64,000 nucleotides of DNA from Monoplex corrugatus (taxonomy: Eukaryota > Mollusca > Gastropoda > Littorinimorpha > Ranellidae): NCBI GenBank assembly GCA_030674185.1, contig CM060312.1:54325168-54389167 (forward strand), in the 5' to 3' direction. Made by a program: the position numbers and the translations under genes. This document shows positions 45,540 to 56,707 of this stretch, one piece after another. A model generated the notes under the pieces. It ran no database searches and had not been told where the DNA came from. It saw only the letters and a list, made by a program, of their open reading frames with translations. Numbering within the stretch: position 1 is the stretch's first letter; every line of letters begins with the position of its first letter.

Positions 45540-46800
45540 GTAGTGTTACAGTCTATCAACAGATTTGTGGTCAGTAGGCTGGTAGTGTTATAGTGTCAAC
45601 AGATTTGATGGTCAATAGGCTGGTAGTGTTACAGTGTGTCAACAGATGTGTGGTCAGTAGGTTGGTAGTGTTACAGTGTGTCAACAGATGTCTGGTCAGT
45701 AGGACGGTAGTGTTACAGTGTGTCAACAGATGTGTGGTCAGTAGGCTGGTAGTGTTACAGTATGTCAACAGATGTGTGGTCAGTAGGCTGGTAGTGTTAC
45801 AGTGTGTCAACAGATGTGTGGTCAGTAGGCTGGTAGTGTTACAGTGTGTCAACAGATGTGTGGTCAGTAGGTTGGTAGTGTTACAGTGTGTCAACAGATT
45901 TGTGGTCAGTAGGCTGGTAGTGTTACAGTGTGTCAACAGATGTGTGGTCAGTAGGCTGGTGGTGTTACAGTGTGTCAACAGATGTGTGGTCAGTAGGCTG
46001 GTAGTGTTACAGTGTGTCAACAGATGTCTGGTCAGCAGGCTGGTAGTGTTACAGTGTGCCAGCAGATGTGTGGTCAGTAGGTTGGTAGTGTTACAGTATG
46101 TTAACAGATTTGTGGTCAGTAGGTTGGTAGTGTTACAGTGTGTCAACAGATTTGTGGTCAGTAGGTTGGTAGTGTTACAGTATGTTAACAGATTTGTGGT
46201 CAGTAGGTTGGTAGTGTTACAGTGTGTTAACAGATGTGTGGTCAGTAGGTTGGTAGTGTTACAGTGTGTCAACAGATTTGTGGTCAGTAGGTTGGTAGTG
46301 TTACAGTATGTCAACAGATTTGTGGTCAGTAGGCTGGTAGTGTTACAGTATGTCAACAGATTTGTGGTCAGTAGGCTGGTAGTGTTACAGTGTGTCAACA
46401 GATTTGATGGTCAATAGGCTGGTAGTGTTACAGTGTCAACATGTGTGGTCAGTAGGCTGGTAGTGTTACAGTGTCAACAGATGTGTGGTCAGTAGGCTGG
46501 TGGTGTTACAGTGTGCCAACAGATTTGTGGTCAGTAGGCTGTTAGTGTTACAGTATGTTAACAGATGTGTGGTCAGTAGGTTGGTAGTGTTACAGTGTGT
46601 CAACAGATGTGTGGTCAGTAGGCTGGTAGTGTTACAGTGTCAACAGATTTGTGGTCAGTAGGCTGGTAGTGTTACAGTGTGTCAACAGATTTGATGGTCA
46701 GTAGGCTGGTAGTGTTACAGTGTGTCAGCAGATCTGTGGTCAGTAGGCTGGTAGTGTTACAGTGTGTCAACAGATTTGTGGTCAGTGGGCTAGTAGTGTG
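45540..46800. repeat. 42-bp minisatellite
   Basis: About 29 units of 'gtcaacagatttgtggtcag'+'taggctggtagtgttacagtgt'. The unit is exactly 14 codons, so both strands stay open for about 274 codons over most of the array. It starts directly after repeat Z copy 1, whose end ('gatttagctgggaaggtgg') may have seeded it. Confidence 0.95.
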
Positions 46801-46837
46801 TGGATAGGCTGGTAGTGTATTGACTGGTTTGGTGGTT

Positions 46838-46866
46838 GGTAGGTAGGTAGGTAGGTAGGTAGGTAG
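46838..46866. repeat. (GGTA)n short repeat
   Basis: Seven GGTA-type units. Confidence 0.9.
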
Positions 46867-46980
46867 TGGTGTGCTGACTGGTTTAATGGTAAGCAGGCTG
46901 GCAAGCGACCCATAGAAATCGGGTTGGCTGCTACACCACTCACTGATCAATGTGATGTAGCATCCCTACAGAGTATGGTC

Positions 46981-47109
46981 CTTGAGAGTTGTGGGATGGT
47001 ATACATTAAGTACTCATAGTCTGCTGACTGGTTTGGTGGTAGGTAGCCTGGTTGGAAACCAGTCAGCAGACTATGAGTACTTAATGTATACCATCCCACA
47101 ACTCTCAAG
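46981..47109. repeat. Perfect 54-bp inverted repeat with 21-bp loop
   Basis: Left arm 46981-47034 begins CTTGAGAGTTGTGGG. Right arm 47056-47109 is its exact reverse complement with no mismatch by eye. The spacer 47035-47055 is 'ggtggtaggtagcctggttgg'-like sequence from the flanking repeat. Confidence 0.95.
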
Positions 47110-47820
47110 TGTACAGATTAGGTTGAGTTCGATTCAGTTTATTCTGTGCTGATAGCCTTGCCGACCAATAATGGTTACAGTGTAGCCCTAAGTCAGTGAC
47201 TCGAGAAAACTGTGTGCCAGCAGTCCAGCCAGCTGTGAATGGATGCATGTCCCTGCTCGAAGTTGGGACGAGTATGCCTTAAATAGCAAGGAAGAGAAAT
47301 GGGACACACCGCCAGACAAGCTGACCCGACTAATGAGGTCTCTGCCACCTCACTGTCCTACATAATCTTAGAGTTATGGGACTACTTTTACCTTTGTTTG
47401 GTTGGCTTTTATTGTAAAAATAAAACGACTTCTTTACATGGGCTTTTGGCCTGGGAACATGGTAGACAAGTCTGTGATTCGTTCGATTGAAGGATGGTTT
47501 ACGAGTAATATTGTTTATTCTGTTAGTCTGGGACGATGGAGGCAGGGTAATTCGTTCTGGTCGTAGTGTATTAGCTGTCAGCTGTGATGGGTAGTGAGAG
47601 AACTGAAAGTGGCATCAGTTTATGAGAGAGAGAAAGAGAGGGGGGGGGGGGGGGGGACTGGGTACACATTTGAGTCGGGATAAAGGAGAATGTATGTAGA
47701 GGACGAAGGAGGCAGTGCTGCATGAGTTGTTGTTGTTGTTGTTGTTTTTGGGGGGAGGAGACTGTAGTGTCTCTAGCAGCTTTAAGGATGGATGGCTCTA
47801 CATGTTTTTTGTTCCATCAG
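47110..47820. other. Intergenic, no gene; weak similarity to 54.7-55.2 kb
   Basis: 'gacaagctgacccgactaat' and 'gatggaggcagggta...gagagagagaaagagag' have counterparts in the same order near 54840 and 55036-55120. A G-homopolymer lies at 47641-47656. Confidence 0.5.
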
Positions 47821-48012
47821 GAGGTCCCAAAATGTTTGACTTTACTCCTAGCTGATGACAGGTCGTGATGAGGAAAAGAACTGTCCGTTTTCTATCGATC
47901 TATCTCATTCCATCATAAATCTGCTCTTCTCATTTCAGACTCAAGACCACTAGCTCGCTGCTTCCTGACGATAACAGATCAGTATTATGTAAAGGGGGCT
48001 CATGAATATTTA
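47821..48012 (+). repeat. Repeat Y, copy 1
   Basis: Shared order in five copies: 'gtcccaaaatgttt', 'ctgatgataa', 'agaactgtccgt', 'cgatctattgatctcattc', 'cataaatctgctc', 'gcttcctgatgat', 'catgaatattt'. Confidence 0.8.
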
Positions 48013-48227
48013 CAAATGACAGAAGTTGGTGGTGGTGAATATTGAATACTGAGATGATAATATGTTTTTTCAACGTCATGCTCTTCATTGATAAAACGTC
48101 GCTGAATTCATTATTCCGTATCAGACATGGGTTGAATGTTTTCATTCGCTGTCACATAGCTATAGGAAATGTATTATAAGATGGAATTGAATACGCAGCC
48201 CTGCAAATATATAGAATGGTTTTGATC

Positions 48228-48262
48228 TTTCTCCCTTTTTTTTTCCTCCACCCCCCCCCCCC

Positions 48263-48294
<32 letters not shown>

Positions 48295-48306
48295 TGGGGG
48301 GGGGGT
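48228..48306. repeat. T / C / T / G homopolymer run
   Basis: Consecutive T, C, T and G homopolymers. Lengths are probably unreliable in any assembly. Confidence 0.9.
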
Positions 48307-48444
48307 CGTTTTTCTCTCGGAACTTGGCTAGACAGTGTGGAAAGTTCGTTGCTTTTTGTTTGTTTGTTTGTTTGTTTTTGTTTTTGTTTTTGTTGTTTGT
48401 TTTCTGTACTACAGCTACAAAGAACACAAGATATATCGGGAATA

Positions 48445-48715
48445 TATGGGTGCGGGTCAAGTGAATAATCGTCGAACTTCCACTCGGAAGGTTCTGGATT
48501 CGATCCACCGAGACACCTCTGCCTCTTTCCCATCTCCCAGGACAATAATTATGCATGCAGAGATTCTAGTGCCCAAACCGCCTTCGTGTGTGTATATACG
48601 CATGCAAAACGTTAAACTCTGTAAATCATGTCAGTGACTGGCTTATGAAAACATCCAGCATACACATCCATCGAAGATGCAGCAGACTGTTCAGTAACAT
48701 AGTGGATTGTGGTCA
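48445..48715 (+). mobile_element. SINE-S copy 6
   Basis: 'tgcgggtcaagtgaataat' (A-box region), B box GGATTCGATCC near 48496-48506, 'aaacgttaaactctgtaaat', 'catgtcagtgactggcttatg' and 'aaaacatccagcatacac'. Confidence 0.75.
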
Positions 48716-49080
48716 GCTTGAGTTCTTTTTACTCTGCTAAAATGCATGTGTGCAATGTGTAGTGTGTCCAAGTGACTAGTCCTATACTACAAGAATTTAT
48801 CATAATAATAATAACAAAATAATAATAATAATAATAATGATGATAATAATAATAATTAAGAATAATAATGATGATGATGATGAACTATCAGAAACGATTT
48901 TATCGACTGTGGAAATAAACTTTTAACCAAACTTAAAATCTAGATTGACGCATAACAGTCAAAGAAAGAAAAGTATTTTAGTGTACATGGTTATTTCAGT
49001 GTACATGGCTAAGTTTTGGATAGATAATGGTTGGTCAGTGGAAACAAATAAGAATTTTTGTCCGTTAATGGACGGGCATG
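48716..49080. other. AT-rich intergenic with (AAT)n
   Basis: (AATAAT)n/(GATGAT)n at about 48803-48882, then unique sequence up to the LINE tail at 49081. Confidence 0.7.
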
Positions 49081-50925
49081 TCATCATCATCATCATCAGG
49101 TGCCTTGCCGCATGGCGTTGGCGATTATGGACTTGCATCTGTCTCTATCTCTTGTTGCCTCAAGCATCTCTTCCATCCTCCCTTGTCTTCAGCCACTCTG
49201 CAAGTCTGTCTAGTATCTTCTCCCTGGGTCTACCCGGTGCTCTCCTTCCCTCCAGCTTTCCCGTTGTGACCAGGTGTTCCAATTCCCTTTCCTCATAAAA
49301 TGGCATACTAAATGTTGCCTGCCTTTTCCTAATCTTCGTTATGAATGATCTACTTGTGTCTGCCTCCCTCAAGACTCTCGTTTGTTTTCTTTGATGTCCA
49401 TGGAACTCTAAACATCCTCCTTAGAAACCACATCTCGGCTGCCTCAATCTTGTTCTGGCTTTGCTTGTTGACTGTCCACGCCTCGCAACCGTACAACAGT
49501 ATTGGTTCTATATAACATTCAAGAACTCTCTTCCTGATGTTAATTGATAGGCATTTGTTGGTAAGAATGCTTTCCATCTTCTTGAATGTTGTTTTTGCTT
49601 GGCCGATTCTGCTGGCTATTTCTGATGTGCATCCGTCTGGTGAAATGATCGTTCCCAGGTATTTAAACTTATCAGCCTGTCTCAAGGTTGTGCCGTTTGC
49701 TGTTATTTGATGAGGGGATTTCATGTTTTTTACTGATCACCATGACTTCAGTCTTCCTGCTGTTTAGTTCCAACCCCTTACCTTTGCTTTCTATTTCAAG
49801 TATATTCACAAGGTTTTGTAGGTCCCGTTCACTTTCTGCAATTAGCACAGTGTCATCTGCGTATCGAATGTTGTTTATCATTTTTCCCCCAACCTTTAAT
49901 CCAGGGTCTTCCTCTAGGTTTCTGGTGATGTTTTCGGCTGTAAAGTGAAAACAGATCTGGTGACAAACTAACCCTGTCTGACTCCTCTTTCGATGTTTTG
50001 GAAAGAGCTTATATCGTTTTTTTTTTATTCTGATTGCAGCTGTTTGTTCCCAATACATATTAATGATTATTCGTAGATCTTTTCCATCAATATTGAGTCT
50101 TTCTAGTTGGTTGATCAATTCTTCATGTCTTACCCGATCAAAAGCCTTGGTATAGTTAACAAAGCATAAATATAAGTCCTTGTTCACCTCGATTGACCTC
50201 TCTATGATAGTCTTAGGATGTATATGGCATTAATAGTTCCTTTTCCCTTCCGCAAATCCACACTGTTCATCTGCTATTTCTCTTTTGATTCTATTCCTTG
50301 TCCTCATCATGATTATTCTTAATAGGATCTCGGTTACATGACTCATCAAACTGATTGTGTGATGGAGTTCGCATTCTACAGCCCCTGTCTTCTTTGGAAG
50401 TGCATTGAAAATTGATTTTGACATATCTTTAGGATTTTTCCAATATCGTAAATTTCATTTAGAAGGATTGTTATTTTTTCTGTACCAAATTCCTCCAGGG
50501 CTTCAATCATCTCTGTGGTGATGTTGTCTGGTTCTGGGGCTTTTCCTGGTTTCATCTTTTTCAGTGCTGCTCTAACTTCATCTTTCATTATGGGTGGTCC
50601 TTCAAAGTTCTTTCTTATAATGTGTTCTGCGTTTCTGTCATCTTCAAAAAGGTTTTAATGTACTCTCCCCATCTGTCTAAAATTTTGTCTTTTTCCATGA
50701 GAATCGTACCATCTTTCGATTTTAAGCAACCAGTTGATGTGCATGTATTTTTCCTGTGGACAATTTCTTCAATTCATCTGTACATACCCTGAGGATCCGT
50801 TTTGTGTTGGTCTTCTATTTCTTGCATTTTGTTTTCAGCCAAGCTTCCTTAGCTTCACTGCACCTATTCCTGATTTCTTTGTTTATCTTCCTGTATATTT
50901 CCTCGTTTGTCTTTGCCTTGTATGT
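49081..50925 (-). pseudogene. TGA-tail LINE: reverse transcriptase pseudogene
   Basis: The longest copy of this non-LTR retrotransposon, 5'-truncated and frameshifted. On the minus strand from about 50925: 'IEDQHKTDPQGMYRL', VRAALKKMKPGKAPEPDNI (RT start), DEQCGF, then FVNYTKAFDRV, YWEQTAA, NNIRYADDTVLIAES, DKFKYLGTIISPDG, LLYGCEAW, EAAEMWFLRRM and GKLEGRRAPGRPREKILD. Length order and motifs are those of LINE ORF2. The catalytic YADD box (49852-49863) is kept, but the first catalytic Asp of the F-x-D-Y motif reads Asn (FVNY, about 50155). Several frames are needed to read it through. The 3' end is (CATCAT)n on the + strand. Clade not assigned. Confidence 0.92.
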
Positions 50926-51089
50926 ATCAAATCCAAATCACGTGAGCTTGAAGAAGGGACACATGATTGTCAAAGATTCATTGAAAATTACCACTTACTG
51001 TTACACTAAAAAGAAAATTCTGATGTCTGCGGGAAGAACCGACCGTATGGTTTAGCGCACAGCGAGTTTTGAGATATTACTTTTCTCTA

Positions 51090-51612
51090 CAGTAACATTG
51101 AACTGCCAGGAGAATGTTCAGTTGTTCGTACATGCCGGATGCAGTATTGACTGTGCAAATGCTTTCGGTCAGTCTGTGCTTTCAGAAAAAAATCAAAGCG
51201 TTAACTGTTCAGACAACTCATCTACTATTTCAGTACTTGTTAAACCAGCCATTGGCTAAACTTAGAACACATTAACAAAAGATGTTGTAGGCCTAGTACA
51301 AGGGTAGAATTGTATAGCATAGAAGAAGTACTGCTGTTCATTGTGTGGGTTAAACTGGGCGGAAAATAGAGGGGGCAGCAAATTTGGGTATAATGTCTGT
51401 GTGGGGATCAGGTAGATCGCTTGCAGCCAGACTTTGCTGGGTATATCTGGGTCAGAGACATAGATGTGGTGCTAACCTTTTAAGTACCGGGTGTTTAAGG
51501 TATTCGCTGCAACTTACATACCAAGAGTGTCCTATTGCTAAATCTCCGTCGATATTGTGCCAAAGTGGTGCTGATCAGGCCTCCAAACTCCCCAGTGAAG
51601 AGTGCTTCTGAA
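51090..51612 (+). repeat. Repeat X, copy 1
   Basis: Aligns with 57555-58195: 'aggagaatgttcagttgttc', 'gtcagtctgtgctttca', 'aagcgttaactgttc', 'agcatagaagaag', 'gggttaaactgggcgga', 'ggtataatgtctg' and 'agtgtcctattgctaaatct'. Confidence 0.75.
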
Positions 51613-51667
51613 TATATAGCAAACTGGCTTAAAATTTGTATGCAACGTGATTAGATGATAAATTAAA

Positions 51668-52165
51668 TATCTGGGAACAGTCATCTTACCAAACAGCAGA
51701 TGCACATTAGAAATATCCAGAAGAATTGGCCAAGCTAAAACAGCAATCAAGAAAATGCTAAGCAATCTTAACAACAAATGACTATCGATTAATTAACATC
51801 AGGTGGAGAGTTCTTCATTGTTGTGTAGAACCAATAATATTGTATGTATGCAAAGCGTGGATAGTCAACACGCAGTGAGAACAAGATTGAGGCAACTGAA
51901 ATGTGGTTACGGAGAAGAATGTTAAAAGAGTTCCATAGGCAGCAAAGAAAACAAACGAGACAGTCTTGAAGGAGGCAAACACAAAAAGAACACCAGTGAG
52001 AAAGACTAGGAATAGACAACCAACATTTATTGGACATTTTATGAGGCAAGAGAAATTTGAGCTCCTAGTCACAACAGGAAAGCTGGAGAGAAAAAGAGCA
52101 CCAGGTAGACCCAGGAAGAAAATATTGGACGGATTTGCAGAGTGGGTGAGGACAAAAAAGTGTCT
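51668..52165 (+). pseudogene. TGA-tail LINE, C-terminal fragment
   Basis: Reads, with frameshifts, as YLGTVILPN, CTLEISRRIGQAKTAIKKM, 'caagattgaggcaactgaaa' (EAAEMW region), EKFELLVTTGKLERKRAPG and RPRKKILDGFAEWVRTK. Truncated before the 3' UTR and tail. Confidence 0.88.
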
Positions 52166-52285
52166 CAGCGTATTGTAGTTGAGAGACTTGATCTTACAAT
52201 AATAAAACTGTTGATCAATTGAGGTAATGCTGGAAAGAAGACAGGTGAGCACACCTATAACCATAAACAGAAAAAAATGCTCCTC

Positions 52286-52338
52286 CTCTCCCCCCCCCCC
52301 CCCCCCCCCACCACCTTTCCCCCCCCCCCCCCCCCCCC
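52286..52338. repeat. C homopolymers
   Basis: Two C runs of about 18-20 separated by ACCACCTTT. Length likely uncertain. Confidence 0.9.
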
Positions 52339-52436
52339 TTTCTTCTCCTCGCTTTCCTTTTGCCTGCACGTTTCCTCAACTTAGGGGACAAATGAGTACC
52401 AGCTGAGGGCCATGGCTTGTTGATCTGCCATTAACA

Positions 52437-52615
52437 GATGACAAGGTATGATTAGAGGAGAAACGCAGACCACCGTATACGGTCATTTATCGATTTATTG
52501 ATCTCATCCATTGTCTTAAAGCGCCTTTTCTCCTCGCCTTCATTGTCTATAGACGATGGTCATTTTTTTCCTACCTGATAGCACGGTGCGCTGTGTAATT
52601 CAGCAGGTTCAGAGA
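52437..52615 (+). repeat. Repeat Y, copy 2
   Basis: 'atcgatttattgatctcatc', 'cattgtctatagacgatgg', 'cctgatagcacggtgcgc' and 'tgtgtaattcagcaggttca'. The most diverged Y copy. Confidence 0.7.
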
Positions 52616-52920
52616 CAAGCTGGTAATTGATTATGTTCCATCCCCACCACCCCAACCGTGGCCTTCGCGAAATAACAACCCCAGTCTTCCTGTGCTTTTG
52701 TAGTGGCAATGCCCCCGTGCTGTTCACGTCAGCTTTTTCATCATGGCTTTCATTAAGTCTTACTATGCATAGTTATCCGTTGTCTGTGTCCGTGTGTATT
52801 GGCTTAAAACCGGTATCACCGAGTGGTGTTGTGTCCTTGCCATTAAATCAGTAGAAGTTCCATGGTCTCGTCGAGTGGTCGACACCAATTATGAGAGGAA
52901 AGTAGTGAGATGTAATTGAT
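52616..52920. other. Intergenic, nothing recognised
   Basis: Unique sequence. No feature seen. Confidence 0.5.
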
Positions 52921-52923
52921 ATG

Positions 52924-53315
52924 GTGAGGCTGGCAGTCATATTTACGTGAGGCTGGTAGTCATATTTACGTGAGGCTGGCAGTCATATTTACGTGAGGCT
53001 GGCAGTCATATTTATGTGAGGCTGGTAGTCATATTTACGTGAGGCTGGTAGTCATATTTACGTGAGGCTGGTAGTCATATTTACGTGAGGCTGGTAGTCA
53101 TATTTACGTGAGGTTGGCAATCATATTTACGTGAGGCTGGTAGTCATATTTGGGTGAGGCTGGTAGTCATATTTACGTGAGGCTGGTAGTCATATTTAGG
53201 TGAGGCTAGTAATCATATTTAGGTGAGGCTGGTAGTCATATTTAGGTGAGGCTGGTAGTCATATTTACGTGAGGCTGGTAATCATATTTACGTGAGGCGG
53301 ATAGTCATATTTAAT
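52924..53315. repeat. 23-bp minisatellite
   Basis: About 17 units of 'gtgaggctggtagtcatatt'+'tac', with GGCAGTC, TTAGG and TTGGG variants. Confidence 0.96.
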
Positions 53316-54260
53316 CAATAAAATTGGAACTTTTTAAACTAAGTCTGACGAGGGTTCGCTGAACCGATCAGGCCTAACAAAAAGTAAGTGAAATTCCTTG
53401 ATGGATAATATTCGTTTAGGCGTGATATATGTGTAAATTATAATAAGATTGTGCCTATTATAATTTCACAAAACAATGGTCATAAAAGTGAATAATGTAT
53501 ATTAACATAATGTCACATCGTTTCCGGTTGTAGCGTTGACTGTACCTGTTGAAATGTGTGCGCACCCTTCTGGGGCATTTCACTCCGATGTCAAAATAGT
53601 AGGTCAGACGTTCAGATGAACATAAAATACCCATACTTTCCTGAACTAATTTTTAGCATTTGACTCGTCTCCATTAAAAGACATTCATGAGAGACTCGTT
53701 AAAAGGGAGGGGAATGCTTCGATTGACAGTGTCTGTGTGTGTGTGTGTGTGCGCGCGGGGGGTGGGGTGGGGATAGAGGAGGGAGGGGTCGTGTCACGCC
53801 TAGACATAACACAGTAATTGCTTGTGTAACAAAATTCCACTGGCATCTGAATTCTTCCTTACACGCAGTGCCCTTATTTTATTGATTCATTTGATTAGTT
53901 TTAGCTTTTTCTTCATAACAAAATTTGAAAGTGGGTTGTCGCATAGACTTTCATGAAAACCCTTTTTCGATGGACTTTTGTTTTCTTTCTTTCTTTCTTT
54001 CTCTCTTTCTTTCTTTCTTTTCTTTTCTTTTCTTTTCTTTTCTTTTCTTTTTTCATTCAGTGGTTGGGACGTTAACATATTTTGGTATTTCGTATTTAGA
54101 TTATTTATTCATCCTTAAAAGAATCTCGGAAGAGGGTGAGGAAGAGATACTTCAGACTTGTCTACAAACCTTTCACCCCGATTTAGTTAGTCGAATATAT
54201 TATAACAGTGTAATCTTTAAGACAGATGTAAAGTTTCAGCTGTCTGCCTGGGAGACCAAA
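53316..54260. other. Intergenic with TTTC/TTTTC microsatellite
   Basis: (GT)n at about 53732-53752 and (TTTC)n/(TTTTC)n at 53983-54050. Otherwise unique, no gene seen. Confidence 0.6.
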
Positions 54261-54261
54261 G

Positions 54262-54632
54262 AGGTCAAGGATCAGGTATCAGCTACTTAACCCCTCATTC
54301 AATTAAGACAACTTGCGTGGAATGCACACACCACACACACATACTGACAGAAAAAAAATGGTCAGGTGTTCTATACGTGCGAAGTGAATAGTTGATGGCT
54401 GACCCGTCTGTTGAGATGTCACCGGGTCTGCACGCTGATCCTGACAAACGAGGTTGTCGGATAGATTACCGGTAAATGCCGGATACATTACAGGTGATTG
54501 TGGATGCTACCATGCTGCACAGGAGATTGGTGGATTGTTCTGGAGACAGCGAGACAAGAGGCGGATAAATGCTGGGACATTGGTCATGACAGATGACGGA
54601 TAGGGCTGGGATGGTGGTATGGTAGTCTTTGG
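54262..54632 (+). repeat. Repeat Z, copy 2
   Basis: Direct copy of 45118-45490, with a CA insertion ('cacaccacacacacatactg') where copy 1 has a G-rich run. Confidence 0.85.
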
Positions 54633-54654
54633 TGGTTAGTGGTAGGTGGGGAGG

Positions 54655-54790
54655 CTGGTTGGCATTGAGGTAGAGTGCTTTCCAGTCTGTCCACTTTGGG
54701 TTCGAATCTGGTTTGGTTAAGCCCTTGTGTTTGTGGCCTCTGGTCTACCTCTGTCTGAGTGTGTATCTGACCTATGACCCTTTGGCTTGT
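54655..54790 (+). mobile_element. Possible tRNA-derived SINE fragment
   Basis: 'ttgaggtagagtgctttcca' and a B-box-like GGGTTCGAATCTGG near 54709-54722, about 45 bp apart. The downstream part does not match the SINE-S body. Confidence 0.4.
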
Positions 54791-55395
54791 TGGGGAAGGT
54801 AAAGCAGTGATGAAAATAGAATCCGCTTTGAAAAGCTGACCAGAAAGCTGAGGCCTAACTGATGAGAAAGTTGAGGTCTACCACATTACTGTTCTGTGAT
54901 TTGAAATTATGAGGCTACCTATCTATTTTATCTAGTCTAGTTTCATGCATTGGAAGAATAGTACACAAATAGTTAACAGGGTTGAAGAATGGTACCGTAT
55001 GACATGTGTACATTGACTATTTTGTTGGTCTGATAGGATGATGGTAGAGTTACTTTTCTTGGTGCTCATGTATTGGATGTAATATAACTGAAAATGAGAT
55101 GCTGTATGAGAGAGAGGAAGGAAGTGAGATATTGGTGATTTTAGTGAGTAGATTAGGTTGAGGAGGCACTCGTCCCTATGCCCCGTCCTCTTTGTGTGTT
55201 TATGTGTGTGTTGTTTTTGTTTTTGTTTTTTCTTGATTTCCCAATTCTCCTGGTGATAAATTCGGCAGAATGGCCAACGTGAGTAGCATATCCTGAAAAT
55301 GTGTTCGTGAATATATATGTACGTAGTTTTCTTTTCCGAGTTTTTTTCCCCCAGAGTTGTTGATGTGCTTAGACAGTCATGTTACGTTTTGTTTG

Positions 55396-55497
55396 AGATG
55401 GTAATAGTCCTGATATGGCTCTGAGCTGTTAGCTTTTATTGTTATTTTTTGTTTAACGCCCAGCCGACTGCATAGAGCCATAACAGGGCTACAACCA
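55396..55497. repeat. Repeat W, two copies head to head
   Basis: 'tagtcctgatatggctctga' (+, 55405-55425) is followed by the minus-strand version 'aacgcccagccgactgcata' and 'gagccataacagggcta' (55452-55490). Together they form an imperfect hairpin. Confidence 0.65.
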
Positions 55498-55499
55498 TT

Positions 55500-56025
55500 T
55501 CAGTACACACCCAATACTTCATCAGGGGAAAAAAGGAAAAGAAAATTAAGTAAACAGATCAATACATTCGCGCTCATAATCTGAAGAGATGCCCCTGGCT
55601 GGACCACTTCATCCAGTTTACTGCACAGGGGATTTTTAAAAAAAACATACCTGAATACAAATTCAAACATAAATGAGGACACTTAAACATATATAAAAAC
55701 GGGCCTAAATTACCTAAATTTGCTTCCACATATTTCACCAGAGTCAAAAATGCACATAATGCTTGCATCCAATTATCAGTCCTAAGAAGAAGTACGTAGA
55801 CTTTATCGAACACATACAGGTAAATGGATCAGCAAGGCAGAAAATGATAGGAAGAAATAACAGAAAGCAAAGGAATAAGGCAGAAACAAAGAGAGTGACA
55901 GAAAAGAGGAAATTTCTTGTTCAGAATTGCCAGAAGGTGGGGATACTACTATAATGAAAGAGCCCACGGCATCCCCACGTCGGCATTCTGCACAACACCC
56001 TCATTTAAAAAAGACCACTTTTGTC
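55500..56025. other. Intergenic, nothing recognised
   Basis: Unique AT-rich sequence without a supportable gene. Confidence 0.5.
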
Positions 56026-56030
56026 CTTAA

Positions 56031-56232
56031 GAGATCGAAGTCCCAAGATGTTTGCTCTATTTCCCGTAAGTGATAAGTTGTGATGAGAAAAAGAACTGTC
56101 CATCTAATATGGATTTACTGATTTCATTCATTGCCATAAATCTGCTCTCTTAGACACGGTCTGGACAATCGCTTGTTGTTTCCTAGTGACGACATACCGC
56201 ACTGTGTAAAAGTGAACCATGAATATTCACGA
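56031..56232 (+). repeat. Repeat Y, copy 3
   Basis: Full-length: 'gagatcgaagtcccaagatg', 'gataagttgtgatgagaaaa', 'gaactgtccatct', 'cataaatctgctctcttaga', 'tttcctagtgacgacatacc' and 'catgaatattcac'. Confidence 0.82.
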
Positions 56233-56404
56233 GTCGTAATAGGAAATGCTATACATGAATAATAGTGAGAAATTGGTAGTGAATATTCACAGAGAGAAAA
56301 AAGTCGCCACGTTTTTAGTTGATAAGAGATTCAGTCAAGCTGTAAATTTCAGCTTGCAGTTGCGTTGATTGATGTTTTCGTTCACATCAAAACTTTGATA
56401 TTGG

Positions 56405-56707
56405 ACGTGTGTAATACGATAAAAAGCTCACTTGGTTTGGTCACATCACCCGCCATTATTCACTAAGACCATCCCTCGGGGCACCCTGAAAGGAGGTCGT
56501 CACCAAGGTCAACAGAAAAACAGTTGCGTGGCAAATAATTTTTTTATCAAAGAATGGACAAATCTCTGTACGCCTCGACTGCTTGCTGTGGCATCTCAGA
56601 CGCAGATATGGAAAATAGTCTCTACTGTTTTGTTCTGTGATACCAGTCCCCACAGTGACTACGCCTGTCATGGGGTTAGCAGTAGAAGTAAGATGATTGT
56701 AAGATGA
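56405..56707 (+). pseudogene. Second LINE family, C-terminal fragment
   Basis: Reads TIPRGTLKGGRHQGQQK, EWTNLCTPRLLAVASQTQIW and 'DYACHGVSSRSK', preceded by LVWSH/WFGHITRH in a neighbouring frame. This is the familiar 'WFGHxxRHDSL..GTLEGGRRRGRQ..W..LLxxASxRxxW' end of a LINE ORF2. The sequence is shifted and degraded (for example NSCVANNF for the usual K-W region). Confidence 0.82.

Noticed and set aside
53983..54050. Pyrimidine tract as a splice acceptor for a new gene
   Set aside because: It is a TTTC/TTTTC microsatellite, and no open coding exon follows.
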